From positions 676,047,618 through 676,111,617 of the forward strand of contig CM060990.1 of NCBI GenBank assembly GCA_030765065.1: a DNA stretch of 64,000 nt, written 5' to 3'. The notes under the pieces were generated by a model, which ran no database searches, was not told the DNA's origin, and worked only from the letters and a program-made list of their open reading frames with translations. Shown one piece after another: positions 22,652 to 33,065 of the stretch. Made by a program: the position numbers and the translations under genes. Origin of the DNA: Deroplatys truncata (Eukaryota; Arthropoda; Insecta; Mantodea; Mantidae). How positions within the stretch are numbered: position 1 is the first letter of the stretch; each line of letters opens with the position of its first letter.

Positions 22652-22757
22652 CTAGCAAATGTACTGCTTAATAGCGCAACGTTTTATACCTTTAATCTTT
22701 TTTATCATTGAGCCTTGAATATCTAAGGCATACATTTTAGATCGTAGCCCTACAAAG
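22652..22757 (-). pseudogene. PolB C-terminal fragment at the inner end of the left arm
   Basis: Inverse copy of the part of the PolB remnant inside the right arm (25144-25249). It encodes the conserved segment from 'FVGLRSKMY' to the stop. It begins mid-codon at the junction with the fibre-like remnant, with no upstream PolB sequence, which marks the left arm as the derived copy. Confidence 0.8.
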
Positions 22758-22764
22758 GGCTATC

Positions 22765-22899
22765 TTAAGGGTCGTGAACATTGCGCAATCTCTTATTCTT
22801 GAATTGATAGTTTCCTTTGACATCTCTATTTATGATAAAACGATCAAACACTCTTCTAACGGGGTCAGTTCTCTGAGAACCGAACCTATCGATGCTCAT
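22765..22899 (-). pseudogene. N-terminal remnant of the fibre-like gene
   Basis: A 44-codon minus-strand ORF starts 'MSIDRFGSQR' and contains 'FIINRD' and 'GNYQFKNKRLRN'. It aligns without gaps to residues 1-44 of the Polinton 2 fibre-like protein ('MSIDRFGSRR', 'YIINRD', 'GNYQFKKKRL'). It is cut off at the arm junction after the first DP of the repeat. It lies directly downstream of the ATPase remnant on the same strand, as in Polinton 2. Confidence 0.85.
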
Positions 22900-22962
22900 G
22901 GTTAACTACGAATGATCATTTTCTTTTTTGTCGAGCTTAATATATACATCAAAACCATTCCT

Positions 22963-23556
22963 TTATCGCCCCTCATTCATGTGAAATTCAGGAACTATCA
23001 CAACAAAGGGTCTTCCTTCTGATACACTCTCCCAAACGCTCTTACATAGATCTTTAAATTCATTGTAGGTCATGTCGGTATTTACATAATCTTCGTAAAT
23101 GTGCTTTAAGTTTAAATTGTCTTGTCTGAAGAGTATTATCATGTTTGTATTATCGCGAATTAAATGTTTTGGAACTTTAGCATAGGACTGCGCTAGATAT
23201 ACAGAGTCGACATTTTGATGTCTACCCATACTGTAAAAGGATGCTATCTTTTCCTGCTTTTCAGTGATGACGTCATCAAATATAAAGATTGAATTTTCTT
23301 TGACTTCAGAAGGATGCGAAACATCATTCCAGTTGTCGAAGGTGTTCACTTCTATACCTTCGATGTTTCCAAGCACTTTAATTAGATATTGGTACTTTGG
23401 TTGATAGAGAGACTTTGAATAAATATACAAATTTTCAAAACGTAGTCCATTCTCATGGAGTAGCATATTGAGTAATACGTTTGTTTTCCCTGCACTGGAA
23501 CTCCCTAAAATAAGAGCTCTGGCATTAGATGGAAATACATTGCCATGACGATCACT
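22963..23556 (-). pseudogene. Packaging ATPase, 5'-truncated (Polinton 1)
   Basis: The frame is open from about 23556 to the stop at 22963, close to 197 codons. It holds Walker A GSSSAGKT, Walker B 'SIFIFDDV', and the following conserved 'YSMGRHQNVDSVYLAQSYAK' region of the FtsK/HerA-type A32-like genome-packaging ATPases. It is about as well preserved as any gene in the element, and this copy reads intact where the Polinton 2 copy has two frameshifts. The first 20-25 residues are missing: a stop and unrelated sequence precede Asp-Arg-His-Gly. It would have pumped DNA into capsids; with no capsid genes here it is orphaned. Confidence 0.85.
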
Positions 23557-23747
23557 TCATTATACAAGATTTTTAAACAGATTATTATTTCAACACAGAT
23601 TGATTTTCCTCAAAACAAGCAAATTACACTAAAACTGATATTTTTCGAGCTGTAGTTGGTTTGAATTTATTACTGTAAAAGTTACTTTCTAGTTTCCTTT
23701 GATTGTATCACAACAACCAGTTGCAATATAACAACTTTCTTATCGAG
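23557..23747. other. No gene seen
   Basis: AT-rich sequence between the truncated ATPase remnant and a SINE. It is likely degraded element DNA. Confidence 0.4.
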
Positions 23748-24530
23748 TGAGGTGGCGCCGTGGTAACGTAACGATGTCCTGAGATCGAGACCCGCGACTC
23801 TGACCCATGGGTTTTTCGCGGTTTCCCTGGGGTTGGCAGTTGAATGCAGGGGTGGTTCTTCTCTATCACAATTTCCTTACTCATTCCGTTTCCTTCTCAT
23901 CTTTGAGGTGTGCTTTTAAATAAATAGTTTAGTTAGGGATTAGTAACGGGGTTCCAGTTATTTGTTTCTGCAGCTAGAAATTAGTTAAAATATGGATATA
24001 TTATTTGGATGTTAATAATTTTATTTTTTATTTTACTTTTATAAGTTTGTTTTGTTTTATCTAGTAATAAGTGACATCTGTAAAACGATAATGTAAATGA
24101 CATGTTTTTGAATAATGTGAAATAAAGGTTTGCAATGCACGTCCCAGTGTAGAAAACCAGGTATCGGGATGGAGTATTTCAGATTTTTATTTATGTGCTT
24201 CTGGATATCGCGGCGTATTGCGGTGCCGGACAGATGGTGCTGATGCGTGCTCAATGGAAAGAGTATTCTCCGTGGTCACCATTGGTAGGCCGTTCTTCGC
24301 TCTCTCTTGGCGATTAACCAGTGGGTCGGGCCTGCGAGCTTGGAAATGTTAGGGACTTTGTCGCGTCTGTAGCCTGGCTGCCTACGGCCTGTAGCCTCAT
24401 GGATTCCTTCAGCTCATCCCTTCCTCCAGGAGGCTGGTAGCCGTAATACAATGTAGGTCACAGCGCGCGAGGTGTTTCCCTCCGTTGAGTCACGTATATC
24501 TACACCTCTAGAACATTCTTTACTCATTGT
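23748..24530 (+). repeat. SINE S1 copy inside Polinton 1, itself interrupted
   Basis: The tRNA-like head 'gtggcgccgtggtaacgtaa' is followed by the body with 'gacccatgggtttttcgcgg', then a tail with 'tggaaatgttagggacttt' and 'cttcagctcatcccttcct'. The tail matches the copy at 41956-42240. A foreign segment interrupts it at 23916-24193. Confidence 0.7.
23916..24193. mobile_element. 278-bp insertion in the SINE, with 7-bp target duplication
   Basis: TGTGCTT lies at 23909-23915 and again at 24194-24200, bordering a foreign segment. The uninterrupted SINE at about 41990 reads 'ggtgtgcttctagatttcg', confirming the empty site. The insert is AT-rich and has no coding sequence; its family is unknown. 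Confidence 0.7.
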
Positions 24531-25001
24531 CGTTTACTTTCCCTGATAGCTATCTACCTGCTTATAGTTAATCATTACAAAGATTCACAAGAAATGGTTT
24601 CAGTACACATTTTGTTCTAGCTAAACAGGAGCTCACAGGAAGCTGAAAGTATGGTCAACTCTTTAAAAGAGCCTTAGTATTACATAATCTGCATGATCTT
24701 ATAAAAACAAAAGAACAGGCATTTAACGTTTCAGAATATACTGCTTAAAATTTGAACATTCAAACGAACAACAGGTAATATTTCGGAACTGTAGAACGCC
24801 AGAGTTTGTTTACATAAGTTATGGGTTACATCTGCATTATTTATGTACTAAGTTTTTCTCAGTCTCGTATGGTTTCCTAATCGTAGAGAACTGAACAGGG
24901 ATAAATTCGATCTAGGAAACTAAAGATAGGTACCTATGCGTTTTATTTTCCGAATCAATATTTGAATATGCGATGCTTTAATCAAAACTTACCGAGCGGG
25001 A
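24531..25001. other. No gene seen
   Basis: AT-rich remainder of the Polinton 1 centre, without recognisable Polinton genes. Confidence 0.45.
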
Positions 25002-25082
25002 TGGCTCCGGCGGTAACGTCTGTGGTCCGCATTCGGAGGTCGTGGGTTGGATTCCTGTGGCCAGCCTTTCTGCCTCATTCAG
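25002..25082 (+). repeat. Truncated SINE S1 head next to PolB remnant
   Basis: 'gagcgggatggctccggcgg' then 'cattcggaggtcgtgggttg' is the tRNA-like S1 head. It ends at 'tctgcctcattcag', directly at the PolB remnant, so a SINE inserted into PolB or the break lies at its tail. Confidence 0.7.
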
Positions 25083-25084
25083 CT

Positions 25085-25249
25085 CTAAACAAGAAGGTGT
25101 TGGGAAAATTTAAAGATGAGGCTAATGGTAAAATCATTCAACGCTTTGTAGGGCTACGATCTAAAATGTATGCCTTAGATATTCAAGGCTCAATGATAAA
25201 AAAGATTAAAGGTATAAAACGTTGCGCTATTAAGCAGTACATTTGCTAG
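25085..25249 (+). pseudogene. PolB C-terminal remnant at the right arm boundary
   Basis: Fifty-four codons to a TAG stop align with the segment of Polinton 2 PolB following motif C ('VNRKVMGLFKDELSGK', 'GLRSK'); here 'LNKKVLGKFKDEANGK' and 'GLRSK'. The frame crosses the arm boundary at 25144 without interruption. All polymerase and exonuclease motifs are gone. Confidence 0.85.
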
Positions 25250-25679
25250 GCTCTCGTACTTATTGTCTAAGTTATGAAGGATGAAATAGTTTAGATTACC
25301 TTAGCAATGAGCTGGTTACGTGTTGTTCTTACGTTTTGTTACGTGGTTACGTGTTGTTACATCGTGTGACGTTTCTGGTTACGAGATGTCACGTGATGTT
25401 GCGTGGTTATGTTACTTAGTATGACGTCTTGTCATGCTGTTATGTTACGTTGTGTTACGTCTTGTTACGTGGTTACGTTAGATGATGATAGGAATGAGAA
25501 GATCCAGAACAAACAAGGTGGGAATAGGTTAGGACGTATACTTCACTGTAAACCGATATACAGTTTGTCCCTCTCCGTCTCGAGCACTACTGTTTAACAT
25601 ATATAAAGTTTGTAAGTTTTAGAAAATAAGTATATAAAAGTGTTGTAACGCTGGATGAGAAAAGTTTTATAATCGAATT

Positions 25680-26730
25680 ACTCTCTATATTACCGTATAA
25701 ACCTACATTCCTCCTCCTTCAACCCTGTCTATCCTAGTATCTCTCCCGTTTTCCATATTTCTCCCATATAAACATATACTCTACTCCTCAACCCTCTCTA
25801 GACTAGCACCTCTCCTCGTATTCCCTACCGCTCTCATATAAATGCATTTTCCTCCTTGAAGACTCTCTCAACCTAGCACCTACCTTCGTTTTCCTCGCCT
25901 CTCCATATAAACGCATACTCTGTCATTCAAAACTTCCTGGCTAATACCTCTCCTCGGTTTGCTAGCTCTCCCATATAAAAACGCTATATTCTACCCTTCT
26001 AGTACCTCTCCTCGTATTCCCTATCTCTTCAGTATAAAGCGTATCCTCTCCTCCTTCAGCATCAGTCTAGTCTAGCACCTCTCCTCGTATTTCCCTATCT
26101 CTCCCGTATAAGCCTATATTCCCGTGCTTCAGCATCTGTCTAGCCTATTATCTGTACACGTTTCCCCTATCTTTCCCATATAAACGCATATTCCACACCT
26201 CAAACCCTGTCTAGCCTAACACTTCTCCTCATATTCCCCTACCTCTCTCATATAAGATGCATTCCCTCCTTCAACCCGTCTAGCCTAGCATCGACCCTCG
26301 TATTCCCTATCTCTCGCATATAAACGCCTACTCTATCATTCACAACTCCTATCCTAATACCTCTCCTCGGTTCGCTATATCGCTATATTCTACCCTTCAA
26401 GTCCTGTTTAGTATAGCATCTTTCCTTGTATTCCCTATCTCTCTCGTATAAAGCATATCCCTACCTCCTTTAGCAACTGACTAGCCTAGCAACAGCCTTG
26501 GTATTCCCTATCTCTCCCCTATAAATGCATTTTCCTCCTTGAACCGTCGCATCTACCATCGTTTTCCCTATCCTTTCCCATATAAACGCAAAAGTGGACC
26601 AGATTCTGTCTATAATACAGTCTGTCTCCGTTTTCCATATATTCCTCATATAATCGTATACCGTACTCCTTAACCGCCAACCGAGGAAGGGACAAGTATC
26701 TTTTTGAGCAGACATTCGCATGCAGACCAG
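25680..26730. repeat. Degenerate minisatellite in right arm
   Basis: Inverse of the array at 21190-22230, with nearly the same order of units. Unit order kept in both arms shows that the array existed before the arm was duplicated, or that the arms exchange sequence. Confidence 0.85.
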
Positions 26731-27973
26731 GGAAAACTACGAAAAAATCAAAGGTCTGAGCGAGTGTCCGACGGTAATCCTGTCAGAGTGCCTTAGAAGC
26801 ACGTAGGTTAAGATAGAATGATATAACATGAAAAACGTGGTAGCATACGGTGCTCAGGCATTCGCCTGCAGACCAGGGAAAACCACAAAAAAATCAAAGA
26901 TCTGAGCAACTGACCGTCGTTAATCTGGTTACGTGACGTTGTAACGAAATGATAAGCTGTAAGGGTGGTTCAGGAGACATGATAGGCAAAAAAGGGGGCG
27001 GCCCTACCGTTTAATGATTTGAACTTGGAGTCTGTCCCATCCGTCCTGACGTCTCCGTCTCTGTGAACAATTTCTGTCTAGAGGCCTAATGTTTCAGGAG
27101 AGCATCCTTTCCCCTTATAACTGCATGTTTAGAAGGTCTAGACTATCACTTTTGTCTTTAGGAAATATGTTCGGGTTTTTTTGTGAAGGAATGTAATAGG
27201 ATAATGTTTTATAAAAAATAAATGTTGTTTATATTACATAGCCCTCATTTTTTTTATTAATCTTTTTATACACCTCATATCACACAGTCCAATATTAAGA
27301 TGGTTCTGGCTTCTAGATTCCCATTTATTCAAGTCTCTTTCAGTAATAGTTCAATAATTTTTTTGTTTAGTTTCATATAGCATCAATGTTTTAAGATAAT
27401 CCATTCTTCTTTAAACAATTATGAAATTATTTATGAAATCAATGCTATTGGCAGGTATAGCAGTAATAATCAGTACATAATTTATATATTATTGCTATAT
27501 TCTACACACGCGAATGTTCCATGCTGCACGGTGTTGCAATTCTTCATGTTGAGAATGTTCCTATCACATTTCTGTTCATGTTGTTTTAAGCTATCTCCTT
27601 CTTCCTCTTCATTTACATTCATCTGGACATTCCTGTAACAAACATTCACATTATTTGTAGCTTGTTGTAGGTATATACTTCGATGCGGAGAATCAATGCA
27701 AGGGGTATTAAACTTCTTTCTGCACGAAATCACTCAGACTACAATCTAGACATTATTTACACATATTTGTTTTAATACAGTGATGCATGCTTTGACAACT
27801 GCTACCCTAATGGAAATTATTTGCAACTTGCTACAGGTATCTGCTTTGAGGTAAAGAATCAGTGAATAGACTATTAAACTTCTTTCTGCAGGTCCTCGCC
27901 CAGACTACATCCTAGGCGTTATTTACACAGTGATGTATACTTTAGATGAATGTTATCCTAGTGAAGTGTGAAT

Positions 27974-29643
27974 TTATAAACTCAACGAATGTAACTCTAA
28001 ATGAAGCTTTGAAAGGATAGCTGAATTATTTCTACAAACCTTAACAGGAAGAAAAGACAATTTACATGTCTTAAACTTTCCGGATGGTACTACACCATGA
28101 TATACCATTTGAAACTTTCCTGGCATTTCCTCCAACTGTTGGCTTGTTAGGGTTGAATATCTTGTCGGAAGAAACACTTGCTTATTGTCTAAAACTGCAA
28201 CCACTCTAGCATCGTATCTCGTATCAATTTTTCTTGTGGATTTTATATTATAAGGCTCCTCTGGCTGAAGATCTTGTAGTCTTTGAACGGTCGGGTAAAT
28301 GCTACCCTCAGCCAATGTGTTAAGTCAAGATGTCAAATTTCTGCATTAGGAAGAGAAAAAAACATATTCTTTATTAGAGAATGTGTTGCATAACTAAATT
28401 TCATTTATTTGAAAGTTACAAAATTATTAACTTTTTTCTGTATAATATAATAATAAAAATGATAATATGTGTAAATATAATTGAGGTTCTGATTCACTAA
28501 TGAAGTTCATTAAGTACTATATTTTCCGATTTAAATGTTTTAATATAATGTAAACATTTACTTTGTTAGAGTGAATGATTCGCGCTACAGACTTTTTGTA
28601 ATATTCTAAAGCAAAAACGTTAATTTTTAACGTGATGGAAACAGACTGGAAGTTTTTACTAAATAAAATGCACAAGAGGAATGAAACATTAACTGATGAA
28701 TGTTCGATCATTGCATGCAAACATGAAGTCCCAGGATCGATTACCACCGGTTACCCTCGAAAGTTTTTAAACTCTGAAGAATGCTTACCATTCGGGTGTT
28801 CGGGTGCCTGAATCATGTCTGTATTTGAGGAACGATCCTGCACCCGTTGGCTGGTATCCTGCTGGAGCTGAATGTACGCCTCAGCTACGTTAGCAGAACT
28901 GGATGCTGAAAACGTAATTAATTTACACGATTTTTATTTATTTATTTATTTACTTATTTTTTTAAGAAAAGTTATATTATTAAGTTAATTTACTTTATTG
29001 CGAATAGCTTATACAGGGAAATGTCGATGTATTTTTAAACACCTGAGAAATTTCTATGACAAAATAAAGCACTTGTATTATTCGACACACTCATGGAAAA
29101 TATCTCTTTTTATCGTGATGGAAACAGACTGGAAGTTTTTACTAAATAAAATGCACAAGAGGAATGAAACATTAACTGATGAATGTTCGATCAATGCATG
29201 CAAACATGGAGTCCCCGGATCGATTACCACCGGTTACTCTCGGAAGAATATTTATACAGATCATTTTTTATTCGAATCGTAGGGTATTCAAGTAATTGTA
29301 TTTTGTCTATAAAGAATATAATTCACACTGTGAAATCCTGTATTTAAATATCTGGAATAATAATTACTCTGCAAGATGAATACTTAACTAAATTGTTCAC
29401 ATTTTTTGAGAAATCACTCAGTTAGCTATTAACTGTAGAATAAGCTTGCCTAAAATGAATACTTATCTAAACTGTTCACATTTCAGAAAATTCAACTGTC
29501 TAGCTATTAGCTTTTAGAATGCTCAGCTATTTACAAATAAAGGTCCGTCATTAAAAACAAGAACGCTAATATAAGTTAAATGTACTAAGTAATAAGTTAG
29601 CTTTTTTAATGAAAATGAATTGGTGATACAACTTACCAGACAT
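27974..29643 (-). pseudogene. Gene A, right-arm copy (frameshifted)
   Basis: Exon positions correspond to the left arm: 29643-29637, 28905-28789 and from 28340 downward, with the same splice sites. One base is missing at the start of exon 3 ('gcagaaatttgac' against 'gcagaaagtttgac' on the left), which brings an in-frame stop at once. Past that, the core is open to 27974. It has a longer C-terminus containing 'KLSFLPVKV', which resembles 'KITFLQKKV' in Polinton 2, so this end is ancestral. The left arm lacks about 108 bp here. The two arm copies thus have complementary damage. Confidence 0.75.
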
Positions 29644-30362
29644 GATGTTCGATGTAATTTCCACGTTGAAAGAATAAAGTTTGCAGAGTGCTTAGATCGC
29701 TGTGTTCTTACGACACTGTGAAAATCATTGGAGAAGCTGCTGCTTTTATATCATTTCCTCCGCTAAAAGCTGAAGTGGTGAGAGTTGTGCAGAGCACTTA
29801 GGAAAACAATTACTGACATTGTTCGCTAATGTATGTAAACAGATCCTGGATGCAATCTTTAAGTCTATTAATGTGGTGAAAGCGTCTAACGTTGTCAGCT
29901 AATGGACATTACCGTGAAGTAGGTTGCGGGGTTTATTTCATTACACGACAGACTGTTCCCGTGAGCGCGCTACTTATACACACGCTACTACTTGCGATCG
30001 AGTCAATTCACATACAATTAATTAATAAAAAAAAGCTTAATTGCTCGAGGATGCAATGTGCAGGCATTAGTAGTCATAAAAATGTTTGACGAACATTACC
30101 TAATTAATTTGCCGAGGGGCGGCAGGCCTCGAGAAAACAAATCCCTCAAGTCAGGACGCCACAGTAGAACGCATGGGGGAGGGGGTAGGACCTGTCGGCA
30201 TTAGGTAAGGCCACAAAGAGAGAGGGGGCGGGGCCTAACGACACGAGACCTGGCGGCATGTGAGGCCTCAAAGGGAGCCGGCGGGCTTGTCGGCGTAGAA
30301 CAAAGAAGCTTATCGCTTGTCGGCATCTTCCTTTGGCCTTAAGTCGCCATGTTACATCTACT

Positions 30363-30368
30363 AATAAC
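30363..30368. repeat. Target site duplication of Polinton 1, right (AATAAC)
   Basis: AATAAC directly after the terminal ATCTACT, identical to 17489-17494. Confidence 0.93.
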
Positions 30369-30551
30369 ATTTTTATTTTATGTCAAATAACTTTTATATT
30401 TTACCTATTCTGAAATTTTCTTTGTTATTAGTTTGAGTTTTCAAGTACTTTATACTTCTCTCAACTGCGAATAGCTAGTGGTTTTCTTTCTTTCTTTCGT
30501 TCGTTCTTTCGTTCTTTCTTTCTCGTGTTCATACAAACAGAACAGAATTTC
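30369..30551 (+). repeat. Family W copy A, continuation
   Basis: 'ttttctttgttattagttt' and 'gtgttcatacaaacagaaca' with 'gaatttcaaag' match the continuous copy B at 31735-31830 ('tttttgttattggttt', 'tggtcatacaaacagcat', 'gaatttcaaag'). This joins to 17494 once Polinton 1 is removed. A (CTTT)n-like expansion sits at 30484-30520. Confidence 0.75.
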
Positions 30552-31114
30552 AAAGCTATCACGTCTGTGGCTCGCATTCGGGAGGTCGTGGTTTCGATTC
30601 CTCTGGCCGACCTTCCTGACCCATGGGTTTTTTTGGGGAGTTTTCCCGGGTCGCCAGGCGAATGCTGGGAAGGATTTTCACATCCCCAAGTTTTCTGATC
30701 CTCCATTTCATCTCCAATCTCATTTCCCTTCATCTTTCATCCTTTTGTCTCTTTCAGGGTTGGAAATGTCGGCGATGGTGTTTCGGTGCAGTGTGGCAGC
30801 GGAAAGGGATGCCTTTTGACTTTCTCCGTCCTTCGGCTTTCGGCTGTCGGGAGAATCCTAATTTCCTTGAGGAGCGTTAGATCCCCTCTGTGCTGGGTGG
30901 GGTTCCCGGTCTGCCTGTCCGTCTGACGGGGAGTCTCTATCTGAAAACTTAAAGATCCTGCCATTCCTGTGCCGTCATTCCTGGTTGCTGACGCCCGGTG
31001 CCTTGTCTCGCCTCATCCTTCCTCCCGGAGACGCCCCCTTGTGGGGTGTAGGCACAATATCCACTATGTGGATCAGTGTCGAGTCCCCTCCGTAGCCAAC
31101 CAATCGAAAGCTAT
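30552..31114 (+). repeat. SINE S1 copy with 8-bp target duplication
   Basis: The insert spans 30560-31106 and is flanked by AAAGCTAT at 30552-30559 and 31107-31114. It lacks the first bases of the head, starting at 'cacgtctgtggctcgc', which is normal for 5'-truncated retroposition. It carries the B-box region, 'cccatgggttttttt', 'gttttcccgggtcgccaggc', 'gttggaaatgtcggcgatgg' and the tail. ORFs on both strands (30461-30964) are artefacts of the repeat. Confidence 0.85.
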
Positions 31115-31900
31115 GACATAGCGATCAGCTTTGAGGGATTTGAATATCGCTTTAGCTTAATATGTTCTGGTTATGTCTACAACGAATTGTGAAAATAAGT
31201 GATGAAGGTGTTTCGGTATTAACATGACATAGATGCAAAATAAACTTTGTAAGAATAGTTTGTAGAAGAGTGAGTAGAGAAAGTTATGTGAATGTAACAC
31301 ATCATATTTTATAGCAAAGGCTCCATATGCTTGCGTGTCTGTGAACAACATAAATCCAAAGCGAAAAGTCGGTTAAATGACAAACTTGATATTTAAGTTC
31401 AGCATCTTTTAAAGATGCGACAAGGATTTTCAAGAAAATTTCCCCCATCCTGAACAACCTATTACATAGAAAAATTTTCGAAATTTGCTTTCTTAAAAAT
31501 GGCTCTAATGATTTGGATTAAAATACTCTCTGTTTAAAATATTTTCATGACAAATGAAATATATATTTTGAACTTACTGAGAAGAGCCTCTCAAGTCTTC
31601 TTCATTCTGAATGACTTTTGTATAATTGGTAAACTCTAAAAGATTGGACAAAGTTTTGCTACACAAGAAATGCAGACCCGTTAAAGCACGCAGTTTGTTA
31701 TACATATATTTTATGAGATTAACTATTTCCCAGATATTTTTTGTTATTGGTTTGAATACTTTTTGTAATTGAGAAGTCGCTATTCGTTTTGTTTTTGTCG
31801 TGGTCATACAAACAGCATAGAATTTCAAAGCAACACGTAGTGATATGCTTTTTGAAAATGTGACTATCGCTTTATCTACGTATACTGCAACGAAATGTGT
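31115..31900 (+). repeat. End of family W copy A and family W copy B
   Basis: The tail of copy A ('atatcgctttagc', 'tctacaacgaattgtg') follows the SINE. From about 31320 a second body begins ('cttgcgtgtctgtgaacaac', 'aaaatttcccccatcctgaa', 'aaaaatggctctaatgattt', 'ttgtataattggtaaactct') and runs to 'gcaacgaaatgtgtaaatg' at about 31900. The ORFs 31157-31351 and 31574-31828 (minus) are not conserved between copies. Confidence 0.7.
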
Positions 31901-31959
31901 AAATGTGAACGTTTCTTTTGGTATTTAATTAAAGTCCTTTAACCGCATAGGCCATTACG

Positions 31960-32155
31960 GACGGTGAATGAACGAAATGGTTAAAATGATGCTCAAATGG
32001 ACCCGAGGTCCCTAGAAATTATAATCTAACATTCATCTTCTCAGGATAAGAGGAAACCCTGGAAAAAACTTTACCCAGGTATTTCACTTTAACCGAGATT
32101 CGAACTCGGGACCTCCTGAATGTGAGGCAGACCCCCACACCACAGAGATGGGCTA
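31960..32155 (-). repeat. tRNA-derived SINE (family S4), minus strand
   Basis: Minus-strand reading from 32150 gives 'gcccatctctgtggtgtggg' and the B-box GAGTTCGAATC, like a tRNA gene's T-arm ('cccgagttcgaatctcgg'). The body runs towards 31960 with 'ggtttcctcttatcctgaga'. No proper acceptor stem is seen, so it is a SINE rather than a tRNA gene. Confidence 0.6.
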
Positions 32156-32509
32156 AATGTGATTTGCAAGTTTATCTGGATTATAAGAAGTAGACAGAAA
32201 ATGAGATTTAGAAAAAAAGAATTTGTAGAATGGTGAGAAGAGAAAGTTATGTGAATGCAACACGTTAATTTGTTCTCGTGGTAATGCAAAGAGTGTGGAA
32301 TTTCAAAGACACCACATAAAAATCTGACTATCGTTTGAGCTACTGCCTTCTTCTTATACTTACAACGAAGTTTGTAATGGCAGTTCATCTCAATTAACAA
32401 GAAGACTCTTTCGCACAAGCCGTGTATAGGGCAAGGTTGGAAAGATAGAATCAGATTGAAAAATTCAATGTCATAGCCGAGATTTGAACTACGGATCTTC
32501 CAGTTTACA
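32156..32509. other. Family W tail fragment; no gene
   Basis: 32215-32380 holds a piece of the family W tail ('gtggaatttcaaagacacc', 'tacttacaacgaagtttg'). Nothing else was recognised. Confidence 0.5.
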
Positions 32510-33065
32510 TCCAGGTGGCGCCGCGGTAACGCGTGCGACTCGCATTCGGGAGATCCCTAGTTCGCTGCCCGGCGACCGCCCAATCTGACCCACTGGTTTT
32601 ATTCGAGAGTTTTCCCGGGTCGTCAGGCGAATGCTGATATGATTTCTCTCAGCCCCCGAATATCGTCCATTCCTCATTTCATTCATCCTTAGCCCCGCTA
32701 GGTCTGTTTCAGGGTTGGAAGTGTCGGCGATGGTTTTCCGGTGCGGCATGGCAGAGAAAAAGAATGCTCTCTGTGGAACCTTATCCTCTCTCGATCTTCG
32801 GCTGGTTGCCAGGGTATACGGACCGCTTCTTGGGGGTGCGTTGGACCCCTGTGTGGGGTGGGGTCCCCGGTTTGCCTGCCCGATTGTCAGGGCGTCTCAA
32901 TCTGGAAACTTTAGGAACCTCGTCATTGCTGTGCCGTCACTCCTGGTTCTGGCCGCCCGGTGTCTCGGTGTCTCTCACCTCGTCCCTCCCTCCCGGGAGC
33001 GCCCCCTCGAGGGGCACAAGCACAATATCCTCATTCACTGGATCGGGGTCGAGTCCCCTGCGTTA
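32510..33065 (+). repeat. SINE S1 copy, near full length
   Basis: Head 'aggtggcgccgcggtaacgc', B-box-like 'tagttcgctgcc', body 'gagttttcccgggtcgtcag', 'gttggaagtgtcggcgatgg', 'ccgtcactcctggttctggc', and tail 'cactggatcggggtcgagtc'. The two ORFs of 136 and 140 codons on the plus strand and the 86-codon minus ORF arise from its GC-rich body. Equivalent ORFs are broken in the other copies, so they are not genes. Confidence 0.85.

Larger units (their letters stand above)
17495..22757 (+). repeat. Polinton 1 left inverted arm (5263 bp)
   Basis: It is the near-identical inverse of 25144-30362. Its inner end, at 22757, is a sharp junction: 'cgtagccctacaaag' belongs to PolB (minus strand), and the next bases belong to the truncated fibre-like gene. 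Visible differences from the right arm: two copies instead of one of a segment of about 140 bp near the terminus, a deletion of about 108 bp at the end of the spliced gene, and scattered substitutions. Confidence 0.95.
17495..30362. mobile_element. Polinton 1: palindromic, gutted Polinton/Maverick element
   Basis: Length is 12868 bp. It starts AGTAGAT and ends with the inverse (ATCTACT), and is flanked by the 6-bp duplication AATAAC. The inverted arms (17495-22757 and 25144-30362) make up about 81% of it. The 2.4-kb centre has remnants of a fibre-like gene, the packaging ATPase and PolB, all homologous to genes of Polinton 2, plus SINE insertions. No integrase, capsid, penton or protease gene is left, so it cannot make virions or move by itself. 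The flanks belong to one family W copy, which gives an independent view of the pre-insertion site. Confidence 0.93.
25144..30362 (-). repeat. Polinton 1 right inverted arm (5219 bp)
   Basis: Inverse of the left arm. At its inner boundary the PolB reading frame continues without a break further inward (25085-25143), so this arm looks like the original end of the element. Its copy of the spliced gene keeps the ancestral-looking C-terminus but has a frameshift at the start of exon 3. Confidence 0.95.
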
